Shown here in pieces: positions 16,735-26,861 of a stretch of DNA of 64,000 nt. Within the stretch, counting starts at the first letter, position 1. Each line of letters opens with the position of its first letter. A program made the position numbers and the translations under genes. The notes under the pieces are model-generated. The model did not search any database. It saw only the letters and a list, made by a program, of their open reading frames with translations, and had not been told where the DNA came from. Where the stretch lies: contig NZ_QOWE01000003.1 in assembly GCF_003334855.1 (NCBI RefSeq), positions 186,001 through 250,000 on the forward strand, written 5' to 3'. The DNA comes from Larkinella punicea (GTDB taxonomy: Bacteria; Bacteroidota; Bacteroidia; Cytophagales; Spirosomataceae).

Positions 16735-17394
16735 ATGGTAACTTATACTGGTCTTAAAGCTGTTAAAATTAATAAAATAAACTCTTATTCCGGTAGGTCT
16801 AGTGGTAGTATTTCTAAGCGGTTATTCGATATAGTTGCTGCATTTTTTATAGTGTTTCTAGTGCTCCTATGGATGATTCCATTGGTTGGCCTGATTATTA
16901 AATTCACTTCTCCCGGCCCTGTTTTTTTTGTTCAAATGCGTACGGGACGGCATGGGCGAACCTTTCGTTGTTTCAAATTCAGGACGATGGTTCATGATCG
17001 TGGTAAGGCATTTAAACAGGTCACCCGAAATGACCCGGGCATCACCGCCATCGGTCGATTTCTCCGAAAGAACAATTTGGACGAGATGCCGCAGTTTTTG
17101 AATGTCTTACTGGGTGATATGAGCCTGGTGGGTCCACGACCCCATGCGGTTGATCACGACAAGGCCTTCTGGACTTCCATACCGTACTACCCGAATCGCT
17201 ATACGGTTCGACCGGGAATTACGGGGCTAGCCCAGGTTCGCGGGGCCAGAGGGTTGACGGAGACGCCGAAAAAAATGGAGCGCAGGTTGCGCTATGATCT
17301 TCATTACATCAAAAATTGCTCGTTTTCATTTGATATGCTAATCTGTTGGTGGACCATCAAAACCATGTTTCAGGGCGATGAAAATGCCTGGTAA
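16735..17394 (+). CDS. Initiating sugar-phosphate transferase (WcaJ/bacterial sugar transferase)
   Basis: This 219-residue membrane protein moves a sugar-1-phosphate from a nucleotide sugar to undecaprenyl phosphate, the first step of exopolysaccharide assembly. After an N-terminal tail, SKRLFDI leads into one membrane helix (about 30-60). The catalytic domain has [49 protein letters not shown] and [16 protein letters not shown], all diagnostic. It is the short single-helix form without the extra N-terminal helices of full-length WcaJ. It is the first gene of the cluster, downstream of a long AT-rich leader. Confidence 0.95.
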   Translation: MVTYTGLKAVKINKINSYSGRSSGSISKRLFDIVAAFFIVFLVLLWMIPLVGLIIKFTSPGPVFFVQMRTGRHGRTFRCFKFRTMVHDRGKAFKQVTRNDPGITAIGRFLRKNNLDEMPQFLNVLLGDMSLVGPRPHAVDHDKAFWTSIPYYPNRYTVRPGITGLAQVRGARGLTETPKKMERRLRYDLHYIKNCSFSFDMLICWWTIKTMFQGDENAW

Positions 17395-17532
17395 TAGGTG
17401 AACCAGATAATGGTAGCTCAGTCATTTTATAGCGAAAAAGCCAGGTCATTATTTAGAATATATAGATAGCAACCATTGCATTTTGTACCGGTCGAATCCA
17501 ATGTCACACTATCATTAAATCGTATTAAAAGT

Positions 17533-19830
17533 ATGGTATCCAATCAGTTCTATTATGAATCGTCGTCCTCGGGAAAACCGCAGAGCCCCAATTTGAGCTC
17601 TATAGTGCTGCGTTACAGGCAATACTGGAAATGGTTTATAGGATCGGTTCTGTTAACGGTTGCCCTGACGATTATTTATGTCCTGTATTTGCCACCGGTT
17701 TACAGCATCCAGGCCAGCCTGATGATCAACGATGAGAAGAAAGGAAGCTTTGAAGAGAAGGTGCTAAAAGAACAGCAGATTTTCATTCCCAAGAAAGTGG
17801 TGGAAAATGAAACGGAAGTGCTGAAATCCACCATGCTGATGACCAAGGTGGTGGAACGGCTCAATCTGAATGTCTTTTATTCGCGCCCTTCGACGTTCGG
17901 AAACCGCCAGCTCTACGACGACTCGCCCATCAGCCTGCAAGTGCTGAAACCCAACGCAACCCTGTATGCCACGGCGCTTTCCATTCAATTTGCTGATTCC
18001 CAGACCGTTTTTGTCAATCAGAAACGGTATCCCCTCAACCGGGTGATCACCACCCCATTTGGTCAGTTACGGATTGCAACCCGCAAAGCGGTTGGTCCGC
18101 AAATGGAGCCCCTGGATGTGCAGGTAGTGCCGGTCGCCAAGGTTGCCAGTCAGTATCTGAAAAGTCTAAAAGTGGAGCCCACCAGCAAAACTTCCACGGT
18201 TCTGTTGTTATCGATCGAAGAAAGCATTCCAGAAAAAGGGCTCGCATTGCTGACGCAGTTGATTGAAGAATACAACCGGGCGGCTATTGAAGAGAAAAAC
18301 CGCATGGCGATCAATACCCTCAAGTTCATCGAATCCCGGCTTTCGTTGATTGGGAATGACCTTGAAACGATCGAAAAAGAAGTAGAATCGTATAAGTCTG
18401 CCGAGGGGATTACAGAAATGAGTTCCCAGGCTGGCCTGTTACTCGAAACCGTGAAAGAAAATGATGAACAGTTGAATCAGGTCAATATTCAGTTGCAGGC
18501 CCTGAAAAGTATGGAGGATTATGTTGAGCGCAAAGCCAGTGATGTGGGAACCGCCCCGAACACCCTGGGACTCAATGATCCGGTTTTGCTTCAATTGGTT
18601 ACAAAGCTCAACGAACTCGAATTGCAACGGGCCAATCTGGCCTCTACCATGAGCGAACTAAATCCGCTGGTTCAGTCACAGGATGATCAGATTAGAGCGA
18701 TCAAGGGGAGTATTCGTGAAAATATCGAAACCTTACGGCAAACCCTTACGGGCACACAGCGTGAATTGATGGCGGTGAGTCAGCATAACGAAGGGTTGAT
18801 CCGGCGGGTGCCAAAGAAAGACCGGGTACTTTTAAACATCACGCGTCAGCAAAAGATCAAAAACGATCTCTATACGTATTTGCTTCAGAAACGGGAAGAA
18901 GCTGCTCTATCCTATGCTTCAACGATTTCCGACAGCCGGGTCGTCGATAAGGCCTACTACAATGGAATACCAATCAAGCCCAAGAAAAGTTACATCGTTC
19001 TACTGGGCGGATTACTCGGTTTTTTGCTGCCCATCGGTTTTATCTTTACCCGGGATTTGATCAACGGCCGGATCTTACGTCGCTCGGACGTCGAACAGGC
19101 TACACAGGTTCCCATCGTGGGAGAACTGGTTCAAAACCCCGGCATCCCGTCCGTTGGGTTGCTCCCCCAAAGCCGCTCGCTCATCGATGAACAGATTCGG
19201 ATGCTGCGCACGCGGGTCCAGTTTTTGGGAAACGAGTTGACGAACCCGGTTATTTTAATCACCTCCAGCGTTAGTGGAGAAGGGAAATCGTTTGTTTCAG
19301 CCAATCTTGGCGCTAGCCTGGCTATGGCCGATCAGCCCACTGTGGTGCTGGAGATGGATTTACGCAATCCGCAGATTCATCCCACCCTGGGGGTCGAAAA
19401 TTCAGTCGGTATTACGGAATACCTACAGGGAGAGGCCACCCTGGATGCCATTCTTCGGGAAGTGCCGGGACGCAAGAAGTACTGGATGATTACCAGCGGG
19501 CAATTGCCCACGCACCCGGCCGAACTACTTGGTAGCCCGCGTTTGCATACGTTGATTCAGGAATTGCGTTCCCGGTTTTCGTATGTGCTGATCGACTCGT
19601 CACCGGTCAGTCTGGTTACCGATGCACAGTTGATTGCGGCCCATGTCGATGCAACCCTTTTTATTGTTCGATGCGATGTCACGCCCAAGAAATCACTCAA
19701 AACCTTAGAGACTCTTTATCAGGAGCAACGGTTCCAGCGGCTGAATGTAGTGCTCAATGGCGTCAATGAACAAAAACCGTATTACCATTACTATGCCACC
19801 GCCAGCCTGAAGCGGAGCCAGCCAACCTAG
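17533..19830 (+). CDS. Polysaccharide co-polymerase/tyrosine autokinase (Wzc-like)
   Basis: This inner-membrane protein of about 765 residues controls polysaccharide chain length and export. The N-terminal Wzz/GNVR region has a TM helix near residues 35-55, a long periplasmic part with coiled-coils (about 230-440), and a second TM near 485-510. The C-terminal BY-kinase shows Walker A SGEGKS (K585), Walker A' VVLEMDLRNP (D609) and Walker B YVLIDSSP (about 687). The tyrosine cluster in the tail (PYYHYYAT) would be autophosphorylated. The frame is open to a TTG at 17476, but the ATG at 17533 is preferred. No Wza partner is encoded next to it. Confidence 0.93.
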   Translation: MVSNQFYYESSSSGKPQSPNLSSIVLRYRQYWKWFIGSVLLTVALTIIYVLYLPPVYSIQASLMINDEKKGSFEEKVLKEQQIFIPKKVVENETEVLKSTMLMTKVVERLNLNVFYSRPSTFGNRQLYDDSPISLQVLKPNATLYATALSIQFADSQTVFVNQKRYPLNRVITTPFGQLRIATRKAVGPQMEPLDVQVVPVAKVASQYLKSLKVEPTSKTSTVLLLSIEESIPEKGLALLTQLIEEYNRAAIEEKNRMAINTLKFIESRLSLIGNDLETIEKEVESYKSAEGITEMSSQAGLLLETVKENDEQLNQVNIQLQALKSMEDYVERKASDVGTAPNTLGLNDPVLLQLVTKLNELELQRANLASTMSELNPLVQSQDDQIRAIKGSIRENIETLRQTLTGTQRELMAVSQHNEGLIRRVPKKDRVLLNITRQQKIKNDLYTYLLQKREEAALSYASTISDSRVVDKAYYNGIPIKPKKSYIVLLGGLLGFLLPIGFIFTRDLINGRILRRSDVEQATQVPIVGELVQNPGIPSVGLLPQSRSLIDEQIRMLRTRVQFLGNELTNPVILITSSVSGEGKSFVSANLGASLAMADQPTVVLEMDLRNPQIHPTLGVENSVGITEYLQGEATLDAILREVPGRKKYWMITSGQLPTHPAELLGSPRLHTLIQELRSRFSYVLIDSSPVSLVTDAQLIAAHVDATLFIVRCDVTPKKSLKTLETLYQEQRFQRLNVVLNGVNEQKPYYHYYATASLKRSQPT

Positions 19831-19886
19831 ACGAACCTATTCTCGTGGTTTAATCAACTCTTTTCTTTAATCCTATTTGTTACGCG

Positions 19887-20816
19887 ATGTTCAACAACGT
19901 TGACATACCGGTCCTTTTGTTGCTTTTCAATCGGCCGCACTACGCTTTTGAAGTCATTTCGGCTTTGGAAGCGGTTAGGCCTGCCCGTATTTATGTGGCT
20001 GTCGACGGTCCCCGTGCGGGCCATCCGACGGATGCGGAAAACGTTGAAAAGTGCCTTGCACTGCTGGCGCGGATTGACTGGCCGTGCCGGGTTGAAATTC
20101 TGAAACGGGAAAGGAATCTGGGTTGTGGACTGGCCGTTAGTGAGGCCATATCCTGGTTTTTTGAACACGAACCGATGGGCATCATTCTGGAAGACGACTG
20201 TGTTCCGACAACTGCCTTTTTCGGGTTTTGTGCGGAAATGTTGCTGCGGTATCAGGACGATGAACGGGTCATGCACATTACCGGAACGCGCTGGAACGAG
20301 GAATATCCCATCGGGGAATCTTATTTTTTTACGGCCATCGGGCACATCTGGGGTTGGGCTACCTGGCGACGCGCCTGGCAGCATTATGATTTCCAGATGT
20401 CGACATGGCCTTCGGAGCGACATACCGATCTGATCGCGCAACAGTTTCCCTCTCACCGGCATGTACTGTATTGGGAAACCAATTTCGATACGGTTTACCA
20501 CCAAACCGAAAAACACACCTGGGACTACCAGTGGCAATATGCCCTCTTCCGGAACGGTGGTCTTTCGGTTACGCCACAGAAAAATCTGATTCGGAATATT
20601 GGGGCCGAAGGTGTGCATGATAGCGAGTCCGATGAATTTCGTCATCGGCGAACTGTTCATCCGGAATTTCAAATCAAAGAAGAATCCATACCACTCAGTC
20701 GGCACCCGTTTTTCGACGGATACAACATGGACCATTATTTTTTACGCAAGGATCCACTCTGGGTCCGGTTGAAACGGAGGGTTCGAAAAATCTCCGAAAA
20801 ACTTTCCGTAGCCTGA
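19887..20816 (+). CDS. Glycosyltransferase-like protein (GT-A fold, HlpA-like)
   Basis: The 309-residue protein starts with IPVLLLLFNRPHYAFEVISAL and IYVAVDGPR. This is followed by the acidic metal-binding motif GIILEDDCVP and IWGWATWRRAW. The pattern matches a GT2-like nucleotide-sugar transferase family found in polysaccharide and LPS clusters (sometimes annotated hemolytic protein HlpA-like). It is likely a cytosolic transferase that extends the repeat unit; the sugar is unknown. A second member of the same family is encoded at 29612-30511. Its stop overlaps the flippase start by one base (TGATG), implying translational coupling. Confidence 0.82.
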   Translation: MFNNVDIPVLLLLFNRPHYAFEVISALEAVRPARIYVAVDGPRAGHPTDAENVEKCLALLARIDWPCRVEILKRERNLGCGLAVSEAISWFFEHEPMGIILEDDCVPTTAFFGFCAEMLLRYQDDERVMHITGTRWNEEYPIGESYFFTAIGHIWGWATWRRAWQHYDFQMSTWPSERHTDLIAQQFPSHRHVLYWETNFDTVYHQTEKHTWDYQWQYALFRNGGLSVTPQKNLIRNIGAEGVHDSESDEFRHRRTVHPEFQIKEESIPLSRHPFFDGYNMDHYFLRKDPLWVRLKRRVRKISEKLSVA

Positions 20817-22126
20817 TGAAACGTATCAAACATAACGGCACTAATCGAAGCCTTTTTATGACCCGATCCATTCTGGAAAAGCTTAAAAAGACGGCCTGGT
20901 ATCTGGGAGTTCCAGCCGTCAACTTTGCCGTATCTACGATAACGTTCCCGATCTTGTCCACTTATCTGTCCGCATCAGACTATGGGGTCATTGGCTATTT
21001 TGGTTCGTTAATTCTGTTTATCAACGTCTTTTATGGTCTCTCTTTTAACACCTATTTCATGTCGGTTTATCATCGCTACGAACCAGGTGAAAGGGGGGTG
21101 CTGATTCGGAAACTCGTATCCGCTTTGCTGGTCTGGAACGTGGTCTTCTATCCGGTATCCGTTGGCCTGTTGGCTTTATTTCTGCATTTTAACAACGTCC
21201 GGATTCCCCTGGTACCGTTTGGGGTTTTAGCCCTCGCCATTGCCGGTGCTTCATTCTTTCGGAACTTTCTGCAGGTTAGCTATCGGCTGGATGGTGCGGC
21301 TTTTCGGTTTTTTGCTTTCATGAGCAGCCAGAAAATTGTGTTAACAGCAGCGATCTTGTTTTTTGTCGTCTACTGGCGACTGGGCGCACTGGGACATTAT
21401 TGGGGTACGCTGGTGGCAGAAGGCGTTTTTTTGCTGATCGTATTGAGAATTTACTTCCGAAGCCACGGCCTCGCCTTCGACAAGGTGCTGACCCGCGATG
21501 CTTTACGGGTCAGCCTGCCGTTGTTGCCGGCGTCTTTGCTCTACATCCCCTGTGTTAGTTACGACACCATTGTATTGGCCAAAGTCGGCACTCTTTCGGA
21601 ACTGGGAATTTATAATGTCGGCAAGAATATCGGCACCTATTTATACACGGTTGGCTACGCCCTGTATCAGGTTTTTGAGCCCGTTATTTACCGCGCGGTC
21701 AGTGAACGAAACAGCAAAGCGCTCGTAAAAACCGTCGTCCAGCTTACCCTGGCAATTGGCTTTTTAGTTGTGGTGTTGAATGCAGTTTTGCCGCAGGTAG
21801 TCGCTTATCTGACCAATAACCGCTTCAACAACGCCGTTCCATACGCCCGGATTCTGCTGCTTTCCTCCGGTCTGATGGTCCTGTTTTCCGTTGGCGATGC
21901 CATTCTGGGGGCATTGCAGAAAACGAAAACCATTCTCTGGATTCATGCTACTGCGGCCGTACTCTGCCTCGTCTCGCATACCTACTCCGCTACCCATTGG
22001 GGACACATAGGGGTAGCCTGGTCCACCGTATTGGTCTTTGGCTATGTTTTCCTGATGAGCGCTGCCATTGGATTTTATGAACTGAAGCGCGCGACGCCTG
22101 CCGCTTTTAAACTGCAAACCGCATGA
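20816..22126 (+). CDS. Polysaccharide flippase (Wzx/MATE-like)
   Basis: This is a 436-residue, highly hydrophobic protein with about 12 predicted TM helices spread across the length. The N-terminal LSASDYGVIGYFGSLILFIN matches the polysaccharide-synthesis/flippase pattern in which helix 1-2 contains the sequence YG..... It would flip undecaprenyl-linked repeat units across the inner membrane. The ATG at 20816 overlaps the previous stop by one base; an internal ATG at 20858 is a weaker alternative. The next gene overlaps by 4 bases (ATGA), so three genes in a row are probably translated together. Confidence 0.88.
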   Translation: MKRIKHNGTNRSLFMTRSILEKLKKTAWYLGVPAVNFAVSTITFPILSTYLSASDYGVIGYFGSLILFINVFYGLSFNTYFMSVYHRYEPGERGVLIRKLVSALLVWNVVFYPVSVGLLALFLHFNNVRIPLVPFGVLALAIAGASFFRNFLQVSYRLDGAAFRFFAFMSSQKIVLTAAILFFVVYWRLGALGHYWGTLVAEGVFLLIVLRIYFRSHGLAFDKVLTRDALRVSLPLLPASLLYIPCVSYDTIVLAKVGTLSELGIYNVGKNIGTYLYTVGYALYQVFEPVIYRAVSERNSKALVKTVVQLTLAIGFLVVVLNAVLPQVVAYLTNNRFNNAVPYARILLLSSGLMVLFSVGDAILGALQKTKTILWIHATAAVLCLVSHTYSATHWGHIGVAWSTVLVFGYVFLMSAAIGFYELKRATPAAFKLQTA

Positions 22127-23286
22127 ACGTTCTTTGGTTAGGCCACTATCCGCACCCGCTGAGGGGAAACCCCAACCAACACCCGGTTCCCTGGATGACC
22201 ATGTTGGCGAACGGCCTGGTGTCCAGCAACGGCCTGGGGCTGACTATCATGAGCTATTCCTCCGCAATTGAACAGGATGAAGTATTTTCAACAGGCGGCA
22301 TCAACTATATCTATCTCAAAGTGCCCGAGGATAAGTGGGACTTGTTAACTGCTTATGCCCAGCGAATCAGTCGGTTACGTAGCTACCTGTCGGCTATAGA
22401 AAGAAGTTTTGATCTGGTGCATATCCACGGTTCGGAGCAGCAGTATCAGGTAATCGGAGCGAGCCTGTCAATTCCGAAAGTTCTGTCAGTACAGGGTATT
22501 GTTACGGAGTACTACAAAATTCTTCCGGCGAGGCCCGACTACCGCCACGTTTCGTGGCTGGTGGCTGGCTACTATGAACGGAAATACCTGCGTTCGGTCC
22601 GGCATTTCATCTGCCGAACCCATTGGGACCAGTCCCATACGCTTCGGATGCAGCCGAACGCCGTGATTCATCACAATTGGGAGCCCATTCGGGCCGAGTT
22701 TTTCGAGCCGGTTTCCGTCAGTGCCAAAACCGCCCAAACGCTACTTTTTGTCGGAGGCACCAACCGGATCAAAGGCATTCGGGAAGCGCTCCGGGCGTAT
22801 GACTCCCTGTGTCGCACACTGCCGCTGCGGTTTTGTGTCGCAGGATCCGGTGACAAAGCCGACCTGATTCAACTCGTTCATTCGTTGCAACTCAGCCATA
22901 TTCGGGCGGAAAACATTGAACACAAAGGGTTTCTGAACGGGCAGAAACTCCGGGAAGCCTACCGGGAAGCGTTCTGTTTGATTCATCCGTCCTACATCGA
23001 CAACAGTCCAAACAGCGTTTGTGAAGCCCAGGTCGCCGGTTTGCCGGTGGTGGCTTCCGATGTCGGTGGAGTCAGCTCGCTGATTGACCACGGACAGACT
23101 GGATTGCTCACTACCCTGGAACCGGAGTCGATTGCCGACGCGGTGATGACGCTCTGGGAAAATCCGAACCTGCACCAGGCGATTGCTTTCAATGCCCGGG
23201 CCGTGGCCCGAAACCGCCATGACAAGCAACAAATTGTCGACAAGACGGTGGCTATTTATCAGGAAATCATGAGCTATGCTAACTAA
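22123..23286 (+). CDS. Glycosyltransferase family 4 (GT-B fold)
   Basis: This 387-residue protein has a GT-B architecture. The N-terminal half contains the acceptor domain (MNVLWLGHYPHPLRGNPNQH, FDLVHIHGSEQQYQ). The C-terminal half has TLLFVGGTNRIKGI, then HKGFLNGQKLREAYREAFCLIHPSYIDNSPNSVCEAQVAGLPVVASDVGG, the EX7E-type nucleotide-sugar site of GT4 enzymes. It would add a sugar from an NDP donor to the growing lipid-linked unit at the cytosolic face. It overlaps the flippase by 4 bases and the polymerase gene by 11 bases, indicating tight operon structure. Confidence 0.92.
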   Translation: MNVLWLGHYPHPLRGNPNQHPVPWMTMLANGLVSSNGLGLTIMSYSSAIEQDEVFSTGGINYIYLKVPEDKWDLLTAYAQRISRLRSYLSAIERSFDLVHIHGSEQQYQVIGASLSIPKVLSVQGIVTEYYKILPARPDYRHVSWLVAGYYERKYLRSVRHFICRTHWDQSHTLRMQPNAVIHHNWEPIRAEFFEPVSVSAKTAQTLLFVGGTNRIKGIREALRAYDSLCRTLPLRFCVAGSGDKADLIQLVHSLQLSHIRAENIEHKGFLNGQKLREAYREAFCLIHPSYIDNSPNSVCEAQVAGLPVVASDVGGVSSLIDHGQTGLLTTLEPESIADAVMTLWENPNLHQAIAFNARAVARNRHDKQQIVDKTVAIYQEIMSYAN

Positions 23287-24817
23287 CGTGAACATGCTGC
23301 CAGGAAACGGCGTAGCGCTGCTCTCTTTACCGCAACTGCTCCTTCATATCGTCGGCCTGCTGATGCTGGGGCATTTGTGTCTGAGTGATCTGGTGAATCC
23401 GGCAATCGGGTATCCGATCGGTTTTACGGTCATCCTGTTTCTGTTAATCCGGCTGCTATTCCGTCGCAATTACCTCGATTATGTCCTGATCATTTTTGCC
23501 TGTAGTCATTTCTATTATGGCAACAACCACGGGGGATTGTGGAACTACGTGAATGTGATGGCGTTGCTGGTTTATTCGTTCGTTGAACCGTGGTGGGAGG
23601 GAACTTCGAATATGTCGCCTTTTCAGAAAACGGTCCTAGGCGGGTTGTTCCTGTTCAATGTGCTGGGGCTGGTCTTTGTGGCCGAATCCTCACTCGCCGG
23701 GCGAATCGAAGGTTTTATAATCAGTCTGTCCTACGGTCTACTGTTTCTGTTTATCCTCCGGTTGCCGGCCACGACCCTCTTATTCAGCCGCTTGTTGCTG
23801 GTGGTGGCAGGAGTAGGGCTGTGGAGCCTGGTGATTGCGCTTAGTCAGAAAACCCACTTCCTGGAATCGGTCTCGCCCTTATTGCCAAAAGGCAATGGCG
23901 ATGGACTGGAAAACAATGGCTGGGAGACCTACGAAAATAAGTCCGAAAGAGCCGATGGTCCGTTCAAAGACTTCGAACTCTTCGCCGAATACGCATCGCT
24001 CCTGTATGCCGTGTTTTTTCCGATCCTGATCGGCCAGGTTAGCCGGTATTTCCGGTTGAAAGCCATTATTCCGGCTCTGGCGGTGATCGGTTCTTTCCTG
24101 TGTGTTCTGATGACAGCCACGCGATCGTCGATCCTGCTGCTGATTCCGGTGACTTTCTTTTACCTCTTGTATTACCGCAGTCAATTCATTCGGAAACCTG
24201 CTCTGCTGGCAGCAATAGGTGCTTTTATCGGTTTCATTGTGCTCATCGGCCCCTACATCGGCCTGGATTATTTGCTGGAACGACTCGGCGAACTGGACGT
24301 AAATCGATTAAGTTCCGGTTCGGCAAAGAGTGCGGAAGCTATCAATCGGGGCGAAACCTATCAAGCTGGATTGGAAAGACTGATGGACAAAGATTGGCTG
24401 ATTGGGTATGGCTACGGCGTTTCCGAGCATTATTCCATGGCCTTTTTTGGAATCCCCAACAGCGAAATGCGCGATTATCACAACTTATACCTGAGCCTGC
24501 CCATTACGCTGGGTTGGATCGGAACCGGTCTCTTCATTCTGCTGCTTCTCGATCACGCTTTTCAGACCCTAATAGCCTGCCGATCGGCCACACAGCCGCA
24601 TCTGGAAGCCCTGGTGCTCGGGATGGCCGTTTTCTGGGGCGTGTTTTTTATCAACGAATTCAAGATTCAGGCCATCCGGGAGCCCAATTACCTGATGCTC
24701 GTCTGGTGTTGGTTAGGATTCAGTATGCAGGCGAACTGGTTAGCGAGCAGTTCCGTAAAAAATGAATCGAAACTAAAATCCGTCGTGCGGCCAGAACCCG
24801 CATTCCAGTCACTATAA
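23276..24817 (+). CDS. O-antigen ligase/polymerase family membrane protein (Wzy/WaaL-like)
   Basis: This 513-residue protein has about 11-12 predicted TM helices and a large periplasmic loop near residues 200-235, and a second region (about 345-400) with DVNRLSSGSAKSAEAINRGETYQAGLERL and YHNLYLSLPITLGWIG. The latter matches the Wzy_C pattern, in which R, H and YHN residues are functionally important. It would polymerise repeat units in the periplasm after flipping. Its start lies inside the end of the GT4 gene. The family cannot be divided into ligase or polymerase from sequence alone, but the position in a Wzx/Wzc cluster favours polymerase. Confidence 0.85.
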   Translation: MLTNVNMLPGNGVALLSLPQLLLHIVGLLMLGHLCLSDLVNPAIGYPIGFTVILFLLIRLLFRRNYLDYVLIIFACSHFYYGNNHGGLWNYVNVMALLVYSFVEPWWEGTSNMSPFQKTVLGGLFLFNVLGLVFVAESSLAGRIEGFIISLSYGLLFLFILRLPATTLLFSRLLLVVAGVGLWSLVIALSQKTHFLESVSPLLPKGNGDGLENNGWETYENKSERADGPFKDFELFAEYASLLYAVFFPILIGQVSRYFRLKAIIPALAVIGSFLCVLMTATRSSILLLIPVTFFYLLYYRSQFIRKPALLAAIGAFIGFIVLIGPYIGLDYLLERLGELDVNRLSSGSAKSAEAINRGETYQAGLERLMDKDWLIGYGYGVSEHYSMAFFGIPNSEMRDYHNLYLSLPITLGWIGTGLFILLLLDHAFQTLIACRSATQPHLEALVLGMAVFWGVFFINEFKIQAIREPNYLMLVWCWLGFSMQANWLASSSVKNESKLKSVVRPEPAFQSL

Positions 24818-24829
24818 ACCGGACACACT

Positions 24830-25708
24830 ATGATTTTTATTGTCATTCCCGTTCATAACCGAAAGCACTTGACCCGCCGTTGTCTCGCGTGTTTAACCCG
24901 CCAAACGGTTGCGGAAATCACCATTGTGGTGGTCGATGACGGCTCGACCGACGGAACCGATGAAATGATCCGGACCGAATTTCCGGGCGTGGTGGTGTTG
25001 CCGGGTGACGGAACGCTCTGGTGGACCGAGGGCACCAACGTGGGCGTTCGGTACGCGTTGCAAAACCGGGTGGCAGGCGAAGAGAATTTCGTACTGACGA
25101 TTAACGACGACACCGAAGTGCGTCCGGATTATGTGGCTTCGCTACTCGCCACCTACGCGCAGCATAAACCGTGTCTGGCGGGTTCGGTCAGCGTTGACAT
25201 TGCCAAGCCGGACTCCCTGCAATATGCCGGCATGAAATTAAATCTGTATTCGGCGAACGAGACCTATCTGGCCAATTCCCGTTTTCAGAACAGTTACAGC
25301 CGTTTAAAAGAAATAACCGATGCCATCGACTCCGACAGTTTGCCGGGCCGGGGTGTGCTGATTCCCTTCGGGGTTTTTGAAAAAGTCGGACTCTACGATA
25401 CGGAACATTACGTCCATTACATGGCCGATATTGAATTCACAGTTCGGGCCAAACGGGCGGGGTATCGACTGGTTATATCGCCTTCCAGTATCGTTTATGA
25501 GCACGTTGAGGCCACCGGACTTCAGATCAACCACCAACTGCCGATCCGCAAGTTTTGGAAAGGATTATGGGGACGATATTCGCCCATCAATATTCCTATG
25601 CGCTACCATTTTGCGATGCGACATACCCACACCAAACACCTGTATTTAGTCCTGGAAGTGGGCCGGATCGTTACCGGCTATTGTCTCCGGAAACTTCGCC
25701 TGATTTAG
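24830..25708 (+). CDS. Glycosyltransferase family 2
   Basis: The 292-residue protein starts directly with the GT-A signature: FIVIPVHNRKHLTRRCLACL, ITIVVVDDGSTDGTDEM, then the metal motif LTINDDTEVRPDYVASLL. Further along come SLPGRGVLIPFGVFEKVGLYDTEHYVHYMADIEF, the acceptor-domain pattern shared with rhamnosyl- and galactofuranosyl-like transferases. A moderately hydrophobic C-terminus may contact the membrane. It follows the polymerase gene by 12 bases. The particular sugar is unknown. Confidence 0.92.
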   Translation: MIFIVIPVHNRKHLTRRCLACLTRQTVAEITIVVVDDGSTDGTDEMIRTEFPGVVVLPGDGTLWWTEGTNVGVRYALQNRVAGEENFVLTINDDTEVRPDYVASLLATYAQHKPCLAGSVSVDIAKPDSLQYAGMKLNLYSANETYLANSRFQNSYSRLKEITDAIDSDSLPGRGVLIPFGVFEKVGLYDTEHYVHYMADIEFTVRAKRAGYRLVISPSSIVYEHVEATGLQINHQLPIRKFWKGLWGRYSPINIPMRYHFAMRHTHTKHLYLVLEVGRIVTGYCLRKLRLI

Positions 25709-25735
25709 AATAGAATAACTGTAGTAGACACAAAA

Positions 25736-26854
25736 ATGATACAACCCATGAAAAAGCCCCGTAAAATTCTTTTCCTGACGCAACTCCCTCCACCGATCCA
25801 CGGAGCGTCTAAAATAAATGAGTATATAAAAACCAGTATACCAATCAATGAAAAATTCGATACGGTTCATATCAATGTGATAACGGCAAAAGACCTTAAC
25901 GATGTTCAGAAATTTAGCTGGTCGAAAGTAGCCGTTATCGCGAAACTTTATTTGAAAATTATAAAATCCTGCTTATCGACTCGTTTTGATTTGGTATTTG
26001 TGACCTTAAGCACGGATGGAATTGCTTTTTATAAGAGCGCACTAGTCTGGATTATCGCAGCGGCTTTTATAAGAAACCGGGTGATTATGCTTCATGAAAA
26101 AGGTCTCGAAATGACCGCTCAGAAAAATGGGTTCAATCGCTTCATTACCAGGTGGATGATCAACGGCTCTAACCTGATTGTTACCTCGAAACTCCTGCTG
26201 GCAGAATTCGATTCGTACACCGCAAAAAAATACGTCGTCTGTAGCGGAACCCCCGGTACCAGCACCGTACGAAATGGTTCGTTTACCGGCAAGAATGTTC
26301 CTGAACTTTTATACTTATCCAATTTAATTGTTGAAAAAGGGATCCTGTTTTTTGTCGATATCTGTGCTGAATTAACCCGAAGAGGTTTCGCTTATCACGC
26401 AAATATTATCGGAAAAGAATCGGATATATCCATGGCCGAACTTCAGGCATTGATTCACGAGAGAAACCTGAATCGCCAGGTCACCCTGGTTGGGGCGAAA
26501 TACAACGAAGAAAAAGATGCCTATTTACGGAATTCTGATTTTCTGATATTCCCGACGTTTTATAAGCGCGAAACCACGCCATTAGTCATTCAGGAAGCCT
26601 TCAAATTTGGCCTTATTCCCCTCTCTTCTCCCGAAGGAGGCATTCCGGATTTGATTGAGGATGGCGTAGACGGATTCGTGATCGACCCGGAAGACGTGGC
26701 GCAATACTGCGATAAAATTATGTGGCTGTCGGCCCATCACGAACGGTTGAACGCCTTCCGGAAAGCCGGTCAGGCCAAGTTCGATAACCGGTTTAGCTTA
26801 CCGGTTTTTGAAAAAAATATGGTCTCGGTATTGGACTCCGCACTCAACTACTAA
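25736..26854 (+). CDS. Glycosyltransferase family 4 (GT-B fold)
   Basis: This 372-residue protein begins with PRKILFLTQLPPPIHGASKIN, the PPPxxGAS motif typical of an N-terminal GT4/GT1 acceptor domain. The C-terminal half shows LLYLSNLIVEKGILFFVDI, then FLIFPTFYKRETTPLVIQEAFKFGLIPLSSPEGGIPDLI, with the two glutamates of the EX7E donor site. The gene is richer in A and T than its neighbours, perhaps reflecting a more recent arrival in the cluster. A second ATG four codons downstream is also possible. It lies 27 bases after the GT2 gene. Confidence 0.9.
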   Translation: MIQPMKKPRKILFLTQLPPPIHGASKINEYIKTSIPINEKFDTVHINVITAKDLNDVQKFSWSKVAVIAKLYLKIIKSCLSTRFDLVFVTLSTDGIAFYKSALVWIIAAAFIRNRVIMLHEKGLEMTAQKNGFNRFITRWMINGSNLIVTSKLLLAEFDSYTAKKYVVCSGTPGTSTVRNGSFTGKNVPELLYLSNLIVEKGILFFVDICAELTRRGFAYHANIIGKESDISMAELQALIHERNLNRQVTLVGAKYNEEKDAYLRNSDFLIFPTFYKRETTPLVIQEAFKFGLIPLSSPEGGIPDLIEDGVDGFVIDPEDVAQYCDKIMWLSAHHERLNAFRKAGQAKFDNRFSLPVFEKNMVSVLDSALNY

Positions 26855-26861
26855 TCAGTCG